Below are positions 9,529-18,400 of a stretch of 64,000 bases of DNA, piece by piece (within the stretch, counting starts at the first letter, position 1; each line of letters starts with the position of its first letter). The notes under the pieces are model-generated. The model worked only from the letters and a program-made list of their open reading frames with translations. It was not told where the DNA came from and ran no database searches. The DNA comes from Streptomyces sp. NBC_01571 (lineage in GTDB: Bacteria; Actinomycetota; Actinomycetes; Streptomycetales; Streptomycetaceae), in the NCBI RefSeq assembly GCF_026339875.1, contig NZ_JAPEPZ010000001.1:2666001-2730000 (forward strand), written 5' to 3'. Both the position numbers and the translations under genes were made by a program.

Positions 9529-10200
9529 GTGGCCATCCGCGTCCTACTGGTCGACGACCAGCCGCTGCTGCGCACCGGCTTCCGGATGATTCTGGAGGCC
9601 GAGCAGGATCTGGCGGTCGTCGGCGAGGCCGGTGACGGTCTCCAGGCACTGGATCAGGTGCGTGCCCTGCAGCCCGATGTGGTTCTGATGGACATCCGGA
9701 TGCCGCGGATGGACGGGGTGGAGGCGACCCGGCAGATCACCGGTCCGGGGCGCGACGGCCCGGCCAAGGTGCTCGTCCTGACCACCTTCGACCTCGACGA
9801 GTACGTGGTGGAGGCGCTGCGCGCCGGCGCCAGCGGTTTCCTTCTGAAGGACGCTCCGGCCAACGAGCTGGTGCAGGCGATCCGGGTGGTCGCCGCGGGC
9901 GAGGCGATGCTCGCCCCGAGCATCACGCGTCGGCTCCTGGACAAGTACGCGGGTCATCTGCCATCCGGCGACGAGCCCGTGCCGGACACCCTGCACACCC
10001 TCACCGAGCGGGAGGTGGAGGTGCTGAAGCTGGTGGCGCGCGGCCTGTCGAACGCGGAGATCGCCGCCGACCTGTTCGTCAGCGAGACCACCGTCAAGAC
10101 GCATGTGGGTCACGTCCTCACCAAGCTGGGTCTGCGCGACCGGGTGCAGGCCGCGGTGTACGCGTACGAGAGCGGGTTGGTGCGCCCCGGCGCGCAGTGA
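9529..10200 (+). CDS. NarL/LuxR-family response regulator (orphan)
   Basis: A 223-residue two-component regulator. The receiver domain has the acidic pocket (LLVDDQP), phospho-acceptor Asp in VVLMDIRMP, the Thr in VLTTFD and Lys in FLLKDA. The output domain is a LuxR HTH: LTEREVEVLKLVARGLSNAEIA and then SETTVKTHVGHVLTKLGLRDR. GTG start with GAAGGAG seven bases upstream. No histidine kinase is encoded in the window, so its input is unknown. Confidence 0.94.
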   Translation: MAIRVLLVDDQPLLRTGFRMILEAEQDLAVVGEAGDGLQALDQVRALQPDVVLMDIRMPRMDGVEATRQITGPGRDGPAKVLVLTTFDLDEYVVEALRAGASGFLLKDAPANELVQAIRVVAAGEAMLAPSITRRLLDKYAGHLPSGDEPVPDTLHTLTEREVEVLKLVARGLSNAEIAADLFVSETTVKTHVGHVLTKLGLRDRVQAAVYAYESGLVRPGAQ

Positions 10201-10214
10201 CCCCGCCGGTGGTG

Positions 10215-10266
10215 CGACCGTGGGCGCCTTCCTCCTGTACGTCCTGGAGGAAGGCGCCCACGGTCG
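10215..10266. terminator. strong bidirectional terminator with a 21-bp perfect stem
   Basis: The arms at 10215-10235 and 10246-10266 are exactly complementary over 21 bp around a 10-base loop. It lies between the convergent response regulator and peptide-binding lipoprotein genes. There is no long T-tract, as is common in Streptomyces terminators. Confidence 0.85.
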
Positions 10267-10294
10267 TGTACGGGCGGGGTGCGTACGGGTGTGC

Positions 10295-11896
10295 TCAGTC
10301 CTTGCTGATCTCCCAGAACCGGAACACGGTCGAGGAGTCGAGACAGTTCTCCACGCCGTAGACGTTGTCCCGCGTGACCGCGTACTGCTTGCCCTGCCAG
10401 ACCGGGATGACCGGGATCTGCTCGGCCACGATGTCCTGGAGCTTGTGGTACGCGGCCTCGGTGGAGGAGCGGTTGATCTGCGCGGACGTCTTCGGGAGGA
10501 GACGACCGGTGACGGTGCTGTTGCTGTAGTTGTTCTGCAGCACGTTGCCCTTGCCGAAGAAGGGGGCCGTGAAGTTGTCCGGGTCCGGGTAGTCGGGCAC
10601 CCAGCCCTTCACGTAGACGCCGTACTTGCCGCGGGCGATGTCCTTCTCGTACCGGTCGTAGCGGACGGACTTCACCGTCGCGTGGAACAGCCCGCTGGCG
10701 TTGAGCTGCTGGGCGATCGCCCTGAACTCCTGGTCGGTGGCAGGGCCGTAGCGCGACGGGGTCGACCAGAGCGTCAGGGCGACCTTGCCGGTGATGCCCT
10801 GGTCCTTGAGCGCCGCGGCGGCCTTCTCCTTCGACGGGTGGGCACCGTAGGTGTTGGAGAACGCCGTGTCGTGGCCCGTGATCCCGGCCGGGATGATCGA
10901 GTAGAGCGGCGTCGCCGTGCCCTGATAGACCTTGTCGACGAGGGCGTCGCGGTCGAGCAGATAGGCGATGGCCTTGCGTACCCCGAGCTTGCCGGCCACC
11001 GGGTCGTCCATGTTGAAGACCAGGTGCTGCACCTCGGCGCTGGTGCCCTCGACGACGTCGACGCCCTTGCCGGTGGAGGTGTCGTTGGTGATGTCCGCGA
11101 TGCCGTCGGCGGCCAGCCCCCGGTAGGCGACGTCGATCCGGTGGTCCAGCACCGCCGTCCTCAGACCGTCCTGGTCGCCGTGGAAGAACTTCAGCGTGAC
11201 ACCGGAGTTCTTCACCCTGGCGGTGCCCCGGTAGCTGTCGTTGACCGAGAAGACGGCCTGGTCCTTGCCGAAGGAGTCCAGCTTGTACGGGCCCGAGCCG
11301 ACCGCCTGGTGGTCCCCGCGCAGCCCGTTCCCGGCGTACTGCCGGTGGTCCACGATCGAGCCGGCACCAGAGGCGATCTTGCTCGGGAAGGTGGCGTCGG
11401 CGTACTTGAGCTTGAAGACGACCGTCCTGGCGTCCGGGGCCCGCACCGTGTCGAGCATGGGGAACATGACCGCGGGACCGGTGGGGTCGGCGATGTTCAG
11501 CATGCGGTCGAAGGAGAACTTGACGTCCTTCGAGGTGAGGGGGTCACCGTTGCTGAACTTCAGGCCGTCCCTGAGGGTGCAGGTGTAGACCGTCGTCCCG
11601 CTGCCCGAGAAGGAGCACTCCTTGGCGGCTTCGGGCGTCGGCTCCGTGGCGCCGTTGGAGAAGCTCAGCAGGGACTGGAAGACGTTGTTGAACAACAGCC
11701 AGGATCCGGGGTCGTACCCGGACGCCGGATCGGTGGCCAGGACGTCGTCGGACATCCCGATCACGAGGGAGGAGCCGGTGCTGCCGGTGCCGCCCGTTTC
11801 CGAGCCGCAGCCTGCGAGCAGGCCGATGGCCAGCCCCGTCACGACGGACAGGACTGGCCATTGGTTGCGCATGTTCACGAGGAGGTGCCTTGTCAT
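10295..11896 (-). CDS. ABC transporter substrate-binding lipoprotein (SBP_bac_5, peptide type)
   Basis: An extracellular solute-binding lipoprotein of 533 residues. The signal peptide ends at lipobox LLAGC. Family-5 features include GLKFSNGDPLTSKDVKFSFDRML and VGSGPYKLDSF. The last third carries YVKGWVPDYPDPDNFTAPFF and a WQGKQYAVTRD segment. The start is uncertain: ATG 11896 or ATG 11872, both with weak ribosome-binding sites and both compatible with a signal peptide. It lies 64 bp behind a clear paralogue on the same strand. No permease or ATPase genes accompany the pair, so they probably serve a transporter encoded elsewhere or act as sensors. Confidence 0.9.
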   Translation of the reverse strand: MTRHLLVNMRNQWPVLSVVTGLAIGLLAGCGSETGGTGSTGSSLVIGMSDDVLATDPASGYDPGSWLLFNNVFQSLLSFSNGATEPTPEAAKECSFSGSGTTVYTCTLRDGLKFSNGDPLTSKDVKFSFDRMLNIADPTGPAVMFPMLDTVRAPDARTVVFKLKYADATFPSKIASGAGSIVDHRQYAGNGLRGDHQAVGSGPYKLDSFGKDQAVFSVNDSYRGTARVKNSGVTLKFFHGDQDGLRTAVLDHRIDVAYRGLAADGIADITNDTSTGKGVDVVEGTSAEVQHLVFNMDDPVAGKLGVRKAIAYLLDRDALVDKVYQGTATPLYSIIPAGITGHDTAFSNTYGAHPSKEKAAAALKDQGITGKVALTLWSTPSRYGPATDQEFRAIAQQLNASGLFHATVKSVRYDRYEKDIARGKYGVYVKGWVPDYPDPDNFTAPFFGKGNVLQNNYSNSTVTGRLLPKTSAQINRSSTEAAYHKLQDIVAEQIPVIPVWQGKQYAVTRDNVYGVENCLDSSTVFRFWEISKD

Positions 11897-11960
11897 CGGT
11901 TCTCTGGAGCGCCGGTCCGGCGGACGCCGGCCCGGGGCGGCCGACGCCCCTGAGGACCGA

Positions 11961-13568
11961 TCAGCTGCCCACGCCGCGACCGAGCTCCCACAGCTGCAGC
12001 GTCGAGGAGGAGTTGAGGGCCCACTCGGCGCCCGTGATGTCGTCCCGCGCGGCGATGTACTGCTTACCCTGCCACAGCGGCAGGATCGGCACGTCATCGG
12101 CCACTATGTTCTGGATGTCCGTGAGGCTCTTCGACGCGGTGAGGCGGTCGGCCTCGCGACGCGAGTCCGGGATCAGCGTGCCGCGGATCCGGGTGTTCAC
12201 GTACGGGGAGCCGAGGGTGTTGTCCTTGTCGAGGAACGGCGCCAGGTAGTTGTCGGCGTCCGGGAAGTCGGGGAACCAACCCATGCCGTAGACCTGGTAC
12301 GCGCCCTTCTGCTCGGCCGGGCGGAACGTGTCCCAGGGCGTGCCCTTGATGTCGACCTGGAACAGGCCGGTGGTGTTGAGCTGCTGCTTCAGCACCTCGA
12401 ACTCCTGCTTGGTGACCGTACCGTAGTGGTCGGTCGTGTAGTGCAGGGTGAGCTTCACCGGCGTGGTGATGCCGGCCTTGGACAGCGTCGTGGTGGCCTT
12501 GGCCACGCTCGGGTCGCCGTACTTGTTGAAGAACGAGTTCGAGTGGCCGGTGATGGTGGCCGGGACGAGCGAGTACAGCGGCTCGGCCTGGGAGCCGTAC
12601 ACCTTGGCGACGAGGTCGCCGCGGTTGACGACCTCGGCCATCGCCTGTCGGACGGCCTTGCTCTTCACCGACGGGTCGTCGGTGTTGAAGCCGAGGTAGC
12701 GGATCTCGAGGCCGGGCATCTCGACGAGATCGATGTTGCTGTCCGTGCCGAGGTTGCCGAGCTTCTGGATCTGGGCCGGCGTCATCGAGCGGGTCATCAG
12801 GTCGATGTCGCCCTTGTTGAGCGCGGCGCCCATGGCGTCGGCGCTGTCGAAGGACCGCATCTCGACCTTGTTGTTCTTCGGCTTCAACAGACCCTTGTAG
12901 TTCGGGTTCTTGGTGAAGACGACCTTGACCGCCGCGTCGTTCTTGACATCGGCCTCGAGGGTGTACGGGCCGGAGCCGTCGACCTGGAAACCGTCGCGCA
13001 GCTTGCCCTTGTCGTAGTCCTTGGGGTTCACGATGCCGGCGACCGGGGTCGACAGCTTGAACGGGAAGGTCGCGTCCGCGGTCTTGAGGTGGAAGATCAC
13101 CTCGCGGTCGCCCTGGGCCTCGACGGTGTCGACGGTGGACAGCAGCGCGAACACACCGCTGTCGGCCTTGATCGCCATCGCGCGGTCGATCGAGAACTTC
13201 ACGTCCTTGGCGGTGATCGGGTCACCGGTCGCGAACTTCAGGCCCTCGCGCAGCTTGCAGGCGTAGCGCTCGTTGCCGGAGTCGGTGAAACCACAGCTCT
13301 CGGCCGCCTCGGGCTGGGGGTCGCCGTCACCGCGCGGCTGGACCATCAGCGTCTGCACCGTCTGACGCAGGATGTTCCAGGTACCGACGTCGTACGCGTA
13401 CGCCGGGTCGAGAGGAGCCGGGGCATCCTTCGATGCGGTGAACCGGTCCGTGGTGCCGACGACGATCGCGTCGCCGCCGTTGCCCCCGCTGTCGGAACCG
13501 CCACACGCGGCGAGCACCGGGGCGAGCAGGCCCACAACGGCCGGCAGCACCAAAGTCTTGCGGTTCAT
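11961..13568 (-). CDS. ABC transporter substrate-binding lipoprotein (SBP_bac_5), tandem paralogue
   Basis: A 535-residue lipoprotein starting MNRKTLVLPAVVGLLAPVLAACGG, with lipobox LAAC and a preceding GGAG. Core motifs GLKFATGDPITAKDVKFSIDRAM, DGSGPYTLEAD and YGMGWFPDFPDADNYLAPF align closely with the next gene downstream, so the two arose by duplication. Like its partner it has no adjacent permease or ATPase. A Crp-type dyad lies about 300 bp upstream in a 447-bp gap that could hold a regulated promoter. Confidence 0.92.
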   Translation of the reverse strand: MNRKTLVLPAVVGLLAPVLAACGGSDSGGNGGDAIVVGTTDRFTASKDAPAPLDPAYAYDVGTWNILRQTVQTLMVQPRGDGDPQPEAAESCGFTDSGNERYACKLREGLKFATGDPITAKDVKFSIDRAMAIKADSGVFALLSTVDTVEAQGDREVIFHLKTADATFPFKLSTPVAGIVNPKDYDKGKLRDGFQVDGSGPYTLEADVKNDAAVKVVFTKNPNYKGLLKPKNNKVEMRSFDSADAMGAALNKGDIDLMTRSMTPAQIQKLGNLGTDSNIDLVEMPGLEIRYLGFNTDDPSVKSKAVRQAMAEVVNRGDLVAKVYGSQAEPLYSLVPATITGHSNSFFNKYGDPSVAKATTTLSKAGITTPVKLTLHYTTDHYGTVTKQEFEVLKQQLNTTGLFQVDIKGTPWDTFRPAEQKGAYQVYGMGWFPDFPDADNYLAPFLDKDNTLGSPYVNTRIRGTLIPDSRREADRLTASKSLTDIQNIVADDVPILPLWQGKQYIAARDDITGAEWALNSSSTLQLWELGRGVGS

Positions 13569-14015
13569 GCTCGAGTTTCTCCAGAGCTGTCGTGTCCGTG
13601 CACACGCCATACAAGGGGTGGTGCGGGCGAGTCACGGGGGTTATGGCGAGGTTCTCGCGATGACATTAGTCCGCACCGCCAGGACAGCCCCCAGAGACCG
13701 GAGTTGAGTTCCCATCACGCTGCGAAACCGGGCGTGGACGCACCGATAACCCAACAGCGGAAGGATTCGTGCAGCGTTCCACCAATCGGGACACAAGGAC
13801 GTCCCGATCACGCCCGAAAAGGGGACAACGGCACATGCCGGGTTCCCTGTCGACCCCCTGTCATGTGACGAACATCACACGGTCAACTTGGCCCGGGCGT
13901 ACCGGAATTCGGCCATCCGTCCGCAGATCGAATTACCCCACGACGACTTCGTTCCGCTTACCCGCGGATACCCCACGGCAATCCGAGCATTCGGATACGC
14001 ACGCTGGGTGAACGA
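13569..14015. other. 447-bp intergenic region, likely promoter for the lipoprotein pair
   Basis: I see no gene here: the open frames have no Streptomyces codon pattern or ribosome-binding site. The segment 13700-13990 is less GC-rich than its surroundings and contains the Crp-like dyad listed separately. The region lies downstream of the HAD gene and upstream of the lipoprotein genes, all read leftwards. Confidence 0.5.
13864..13879. promoter_or_regulatory. candidate Crp-type operator TGTGA-N6-TCACA
   Basis: The bases read TGTGACGAACATCACA, a perfect 5+5 dyad with a 6-base spacer. This is the classical CRP-family consensus and also fits the GTG-N6-CAC core reported for Streptomyces Crp. It lies 296 bp upstream of the start of the first peptide-binding lipoprotein gene. 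One such match can arise by chance. Confidence 0.45.
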
Positions 14016-14717
14016 CTAGCGCATTTCCGTCATCAGGCCGCGGAGAAAGGCCAGGTCGACCTCTTCCAGCGAGGTCACGACCGTGCGCCCGGCCGCGGGG
14101 GCGATGGGCGCGATCGAGGGTACGGCAACCACCTGGCAGCCCGCGGCCTCCGCGGCCGCGACGCCGGTGGCGGTGTCCTCGATGACCGCGCATCTGGCCG
14201 GATCCGCACCGAGACCGGCGGCCGCCAGCAGATACGGGTCGGGGAACGGCTTCGTCCGCTCCACCTCGTCGCCCGCGACGGTCAGCGTGAAGTACTGGGG
14301 TCCGAGCGAGGCCAGGATCCGGTCGATGATGCGCCGGTGCGAGGCGGAGACCAGGGCGGTGGGAATCTCGTGCGCCGCGAGCTCCGCGAGGAGCCGGGAC
14401 GCGCCCGGCATCAGCGGCAGGGCCACGCCGATACGTCGCTCGAAGCCGTCGTTCAGCAGCACCGAGAGCTCGTCGAAGGCGATGTCGGCTCCGGTGGCCT
14501 CGATCAGGAAGTTGGCGCTGCGGGTCATGGGGCCGCCGACGACCACCTGGCGCCAGGAGTCGTCGAGGGTGTGCCCGAGAGTCCTGAAGATCTCGACCTC
14601 GACGTCCCACCAGAAGCCCTCGGTGTCCACCAGGGTGCCGTCCATGTCGAGGAGTACGGCTTGCAGTGCGGAGCCTTCGGCCGTACGGGTACCGAGCGCG
14701 GGGACCGTGCTGGTCAT
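14016..14717 (-). CDS. HAD-superfamily hydrolase (beta-phosphoglucomutase-like)
   Basis: A 233-residue cytosolic phosphatase or phosphomutase of HAD subfamily IA. Motif I is LLDMDGTLVDTE with the nucleophile Asp. Motif II Ser/Thr lies in TALVSASH, motif III Lys in ERTKPFPDPYL, and motif IV acidic residues in CAVIEDTATGV. The helical cap falls between residues ~40 and 100. The ATG has AGGAGGTG eight bases upstream, so longer in-frame extensions into the IS scar are not the gene. Substrate unknown. Confidence 0.92.
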   Translation of the reverse strand: MTSTVPALGTRTAEGSALQAVLLDMDGTLVDTEGFWWDVEVEIFRTLGHTLDDSWRQVVVGGPMTRSANFLIEATGADIAFDELSVLLNDGFERRIGVALPLMPGASRLLAELAAHEIPTALVSASHRRIIDRILASLGPQYFTLTVAGDEVERTKPFPDPYLLAAAGLGADPARCAVIEDTATGVAAAEAAGCQVVAVPSIAPIAPAAGRTVVTSLEEVDLAFLRGLMTEMR

Positions 14718-14743
14718 CCTGGCGCACCTCCTTGGGGGACGAT

Positions 14744-14784
14744 CAGGCCGGTCACCCTTCGAAGAGCGAAGGGCGACCGGCCTG
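14744..14784. terminator. hairpin in the leader of the HAD gene
   Basis: Arms at 14744-14761 and 14767-14784 pair over 18 bp with one mismatch around a 5-base loop (aagag). It lies 27 bp upstream of the HAD start codon on the same strand. It could stop read-through from metH or the IS scar, or act as a leader attenuator. Confidence 0.5.
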
Positions 14785-14854
14785 CGGTGGACCGACCAGT
14801 GTACGTCGCCCGTGGCCGGAGTGCCTCCCGACACCCGCGCGGCGCGTGGCGCGG

Positions 14855-14884
14855 CGTCCGTCCGGCGTTTCCGCCGGACGGACG
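14855..14884. terminator. 13-bp perfect hairpin with TTTC loop
   Basis: CGTCCGTCCGGCG (14855-14867) pairs with CGCCGGACGGACG (14872-14884). It sits in non-coding sequence between the IS630 scar and the HAD gene. The rest of 14785-15113 shows no gene. Confidence 0.45.
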
Positions 14885-15113
14885 GCACGAAGGGACCGGC
14901 ACCCCGTGGTGCCGCGGCGGGCACCGTCTGCGCCACGGGGCGCACGGTGCCTGGCACGGCACTGGGGCGTGTCCGCGACGTCGCGCCCGCCTCCCGGCGT
15001 CCGGCACGCTCCCCCACTGCCTCAAGGGCGTGGGAGGTGCCCCCACTCGCCGCACCGGACACAGCGCCGAGTGCCGGTTCCAGTGCCGTGCCCGTCGCAC
15101 CGACAGCACGCAC

Positions 15114-15367
15114 CGGACGCGGCATGTCACCCAGACCGGCGATCCGGTACCGCACGAACCGCGCTCGCCAGCGGCCCACCGCATGGGGAGTCGAGCCGAG
15201 TCGAGCCGCCACGTCTTTGTTCGAAGCGCCGTCGGCGCAGGCCAGGATGATCCGACACCCAGGGCCCACGCCTGCGGCGTGGAACGGCGCCGCACCCACC
15301 CCTCGAGCGCAGCCCGCTCCTCGTCCGACAACGTCAACTCGGCCTTCGGCCGCCCCGTCCGCGCCAT
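15114..15367 (-). pseudogene. IS630-family transposase N-terminal remnant, frameshifted
   Basis: The minus strand starts MARTGRPKAELTLSDEERAALEGWVRRRSTPQAWAL, the standard N-terminus of Streptomyces IS630-type transposases. The frame then shifts by one missing base near 15258 and family sequence continues in the next frame: CRIILACADGASNKDVAARL, TPHAVGRWRARFVRYRIAGLGDMPRP. Similarity stops near 15114, so the DDE catalytic domain is absent. No terminal inverted repeats are evident. It is a dead fragment lying between metH and the HAD gene. Confidence 0.82.
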
Positions 15368-15410
15368 ACCGCAGGCCTGCACATCTGAACAGAGTTCCTG
15401 ACTCAGATGA

Positions 15411-18400
15411 CTAGCGCGCGTTGAAGTACTTCGCCTCGGGATGGTGGATCACGATGGCGTCCGTGGACTGCTCGGGGTGCAGCTGGAACTCCTCGGAGAG
15501 GTGGACACCGATGCGCTCGGGCTCGAGCAGCTCGGCGATCTTCGCGCGGTCCTCCAGGTCGGGGCAGGCGCCGTAGCCGAGGGAGAACCGGGCGCCCCGG
15601 TACTTGAGGGCGAACATGTCCTCTACGGCCGCCGGGTCCTCCCCCGCGAAGCCGAGCTCCGAACGGACGCGGGCGTGCCAGTACTCGGCGAGCGCCTCCG
15701 CCAACTGCACGGACAAGCCGTGCAGTTCGAGGTAGTCGCGGTAGGAGTTCGACTCGAAGAGCTTGGCGGTCTCCTCGCCGATCCGGGAACCGACGGTGAC
15801 GACCTGGAGGCCGACGACATCCGTCTCGCCGGACTCCTCGGGACGGAAGAAGTCGGCCAGGCACAGCCGCCGTCCGCGGCGCTGGCGCGGGAAGGTGAAC
15901 CGGGTCCGCTCGTTGCCCTGCTCGTCCAGCAGGATCAGGTCGTCGTCCTTGGACACGCACGGGAAGTAGCCGTAGACGACGGCCGCTTCGAGCAGGTTGT
16001 CGGTCTGCAGCTTGTCCAGCAGCCCGCGCAGCCGGGGCCGGCCCTCGGTCTCGACGAGCTCCTCGTACGTCGGTCCCTCGCCCGTACGGGCCTGCTTGAG
16101 ACCCCACTGGCCCTTGAACAGCGCGCCCTCGTCCAGCCAGGACGCGTACTCCTTGAGCTGGATGCCCTTGATGACACGGGTGCCCCAGAACGGCGGAGTG
16201 GGCACGGGGTTGTCGACGGCGATGTCGGAGCGGATGTGCCCCTCCTCCGGGCGCTCCTCAATAACGGTCTGCGGGGCGGCGGCCCGCACCCGGCGCTGCT
16301 TCAGTTCCGGCAGCACGGCGCCGGGCACGCCCCGCTTGACCCCGATCAGCGCGTCCATCAGGCGCAGGCCCTCGAACGCGTCGCGGGCGTAGCGGACCTC
16401 GCCCTCGTAGATCTCGTACAGGTCCTGTTCGACGTATGCCCTGGTCAGGGCCGCGCCGCCGAGGATGACCGGGTAGTCGGCGGACAGGCCGCGCTGGTTG
16501 AGCTCCTCCAGGTTCTCCTTCATGATCACCGTGGACTTGACCAGCAGGCCGGACATGCCGATGACGTCGGCCCGGTGCTCCTCGGCGGCGTCCAGGATCG
16601 CGGAGACCGGCTGCTTGATGCCGAGGTTGACGACGTTGTAGCCGTTGTTGGACAGGATGATGTCGACGAGGTTCTTGCCGATGTCGTGGACGTCTCCGCG
16701 AACGGTGGCCAGGACGATGGTGCCCTTGCCCTCGGCGTCCGACTTCTCCATGTGCGGTTCGAGGAAGGCCACCGCGGACTTCATGACCTCGGCGGACTGG
16801 AGCACGAACGGCAGTTGCATCTGGCCGGAGCCGAACAGTTCGCCGACCACCTTCATGCCGTCGAGCAGCGTCTCGTTGACGATGTCGAGGGCGGGGCGGT
16901 CCTGGAGGGCCTCGGCGAGGTCGTCCTCCAGTCCGTTCTTCTCGCCGTCGATGATGCGCCGCTTGAGCCGTTCGTCCAGGGGCAGCGCGGCGAGCTCCTC
17001 GGCCCTGCCCGCCTTCAGCGACTTGGTGGTGGCGCCCTCGAACAGCGCCATCAGCTTCTGCAGCGGGTCGTATCCCTCGGCGCGCCGGTCGTAGATGAGG
17101 TCGAGGGCGGTGGTGACCTGTTCGTCGTCGAAGCGTGCGATGGGCAGGATCTTGCTCGCGTGCACGATCGCGGAGTCGAGGCCCGCCTTGACGCACTCGT
17201 CGAGGAAGACCGAGTTGAGCAGGACGCGGGCGGCCGGGTTGAGGCCGAAGGAGATGTTCGAAAGGCCCAGCGTGGTCTGGACGTCGGGGCGGCGGCGCTT
17301 CAGCTCGCGGATCGCCTCGATCGTCGCGATGCCGTCCTTGCGGGACTCCTCCTGGCCGGTGCAGATGGTGAAGGTCAGGGTGTCGATGAGGATGTCCGAC
17401 TCGTGGATGCCCCAGTTCGCCGTCAGGTCCTCGATCAGCCGTTCGGCGATGGCGACCTTGGTCTCGACGGTGCGGGCCTGGCCCTCCTCGTCGATGGTCA
17501 GCGCGATCAGCGCGGCGCCGTGCTCCCGGGCGAGCCGGGTCACCTTCGCGAAGCGCGACTCGGGACCGTCGCCGTCCTCGTAGTTGACGGAGTTGATGAC
17601 GGCCCGGCCGCCGAGCTTCTCCAGGCCGGCGCGGATGACCTCGACCTCGGTCGAGTCGAGGACGATCGGCAGCGTCGAGGCGGTGGCGAAACGTCCGGCG
17701 AGCTCCTCCATGTCCGCGACGCCGTCCCGGCCGACGTAGTCGACGCAGAGGTCGAGCATGTGGGCGCCCTCGCGGATCTGGTCGCGGGCCATCTCCACGC
17801 AGTCGTCCCAGCGTCCCGCGAGCATCGCCTCACGGAACTTCTTCGAACCGTTGGCGTTGGTGCGCTCGCCGATCGCCATGTACGCGGTGTCCTGGCGGAA
17901 CGGCACGGTCTGGTAGAGCGAGGCGGCGCCGGGTTCGGGCTGCGGGTGACGTCCGGTGGGCTCGACCCCCCGTACCCGCTCGACGAGCTGACGCAGGTGC
18001 TCGGGCGTCGTACCGCAGCAGCCGCCGACCAGGGACAGGCCGTAGTCGCGGACGAAGTTCTCCTGCGCGTCGGCCAGACCCTCGGGCCCGAGCGGGAAGT
18101 GCGCGCCGTCCTTGGTCAGGACCGGCAGACCCGCGTTCGGCATACAGAGCAGCGGGATGCGGGAGTGCCGGGTGAGGTAGCGCAGGTGTTCGCTCATCTC
18201 GGCGGGGCCGGTCGAGCAGTTCAGGCCGATCATGTCGATGCCGAGCGGCTCCAGCGCGGTGAGCGCGGCGCCGATCTCGGAGCCGAGCAGCATCGTGCCG
18301 GTCGTCTCGAACGCCATCGAGCACAGCAGCGGCAGGTCGAGTCCCAGCGCCTCCATGGCGCGGCGGGCGCCCAGCAGGGAGGCCTTGGTCTGCAGCAGGT

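Noticed and set aside
13769..14011. An 80-residue open frame in the gap before the lipoprotein genes
   Set aside because: No ribosome-binding site, atypical codon use and no recognisable motif.
14016..15299. A 427-residue fusion of IS630-like sequence and HAD phosphatase
   Set aside because: The two parts merely share a frame. The HAD gene has its own AGGAGGTG and ATG at 14717, with hairpins in between.
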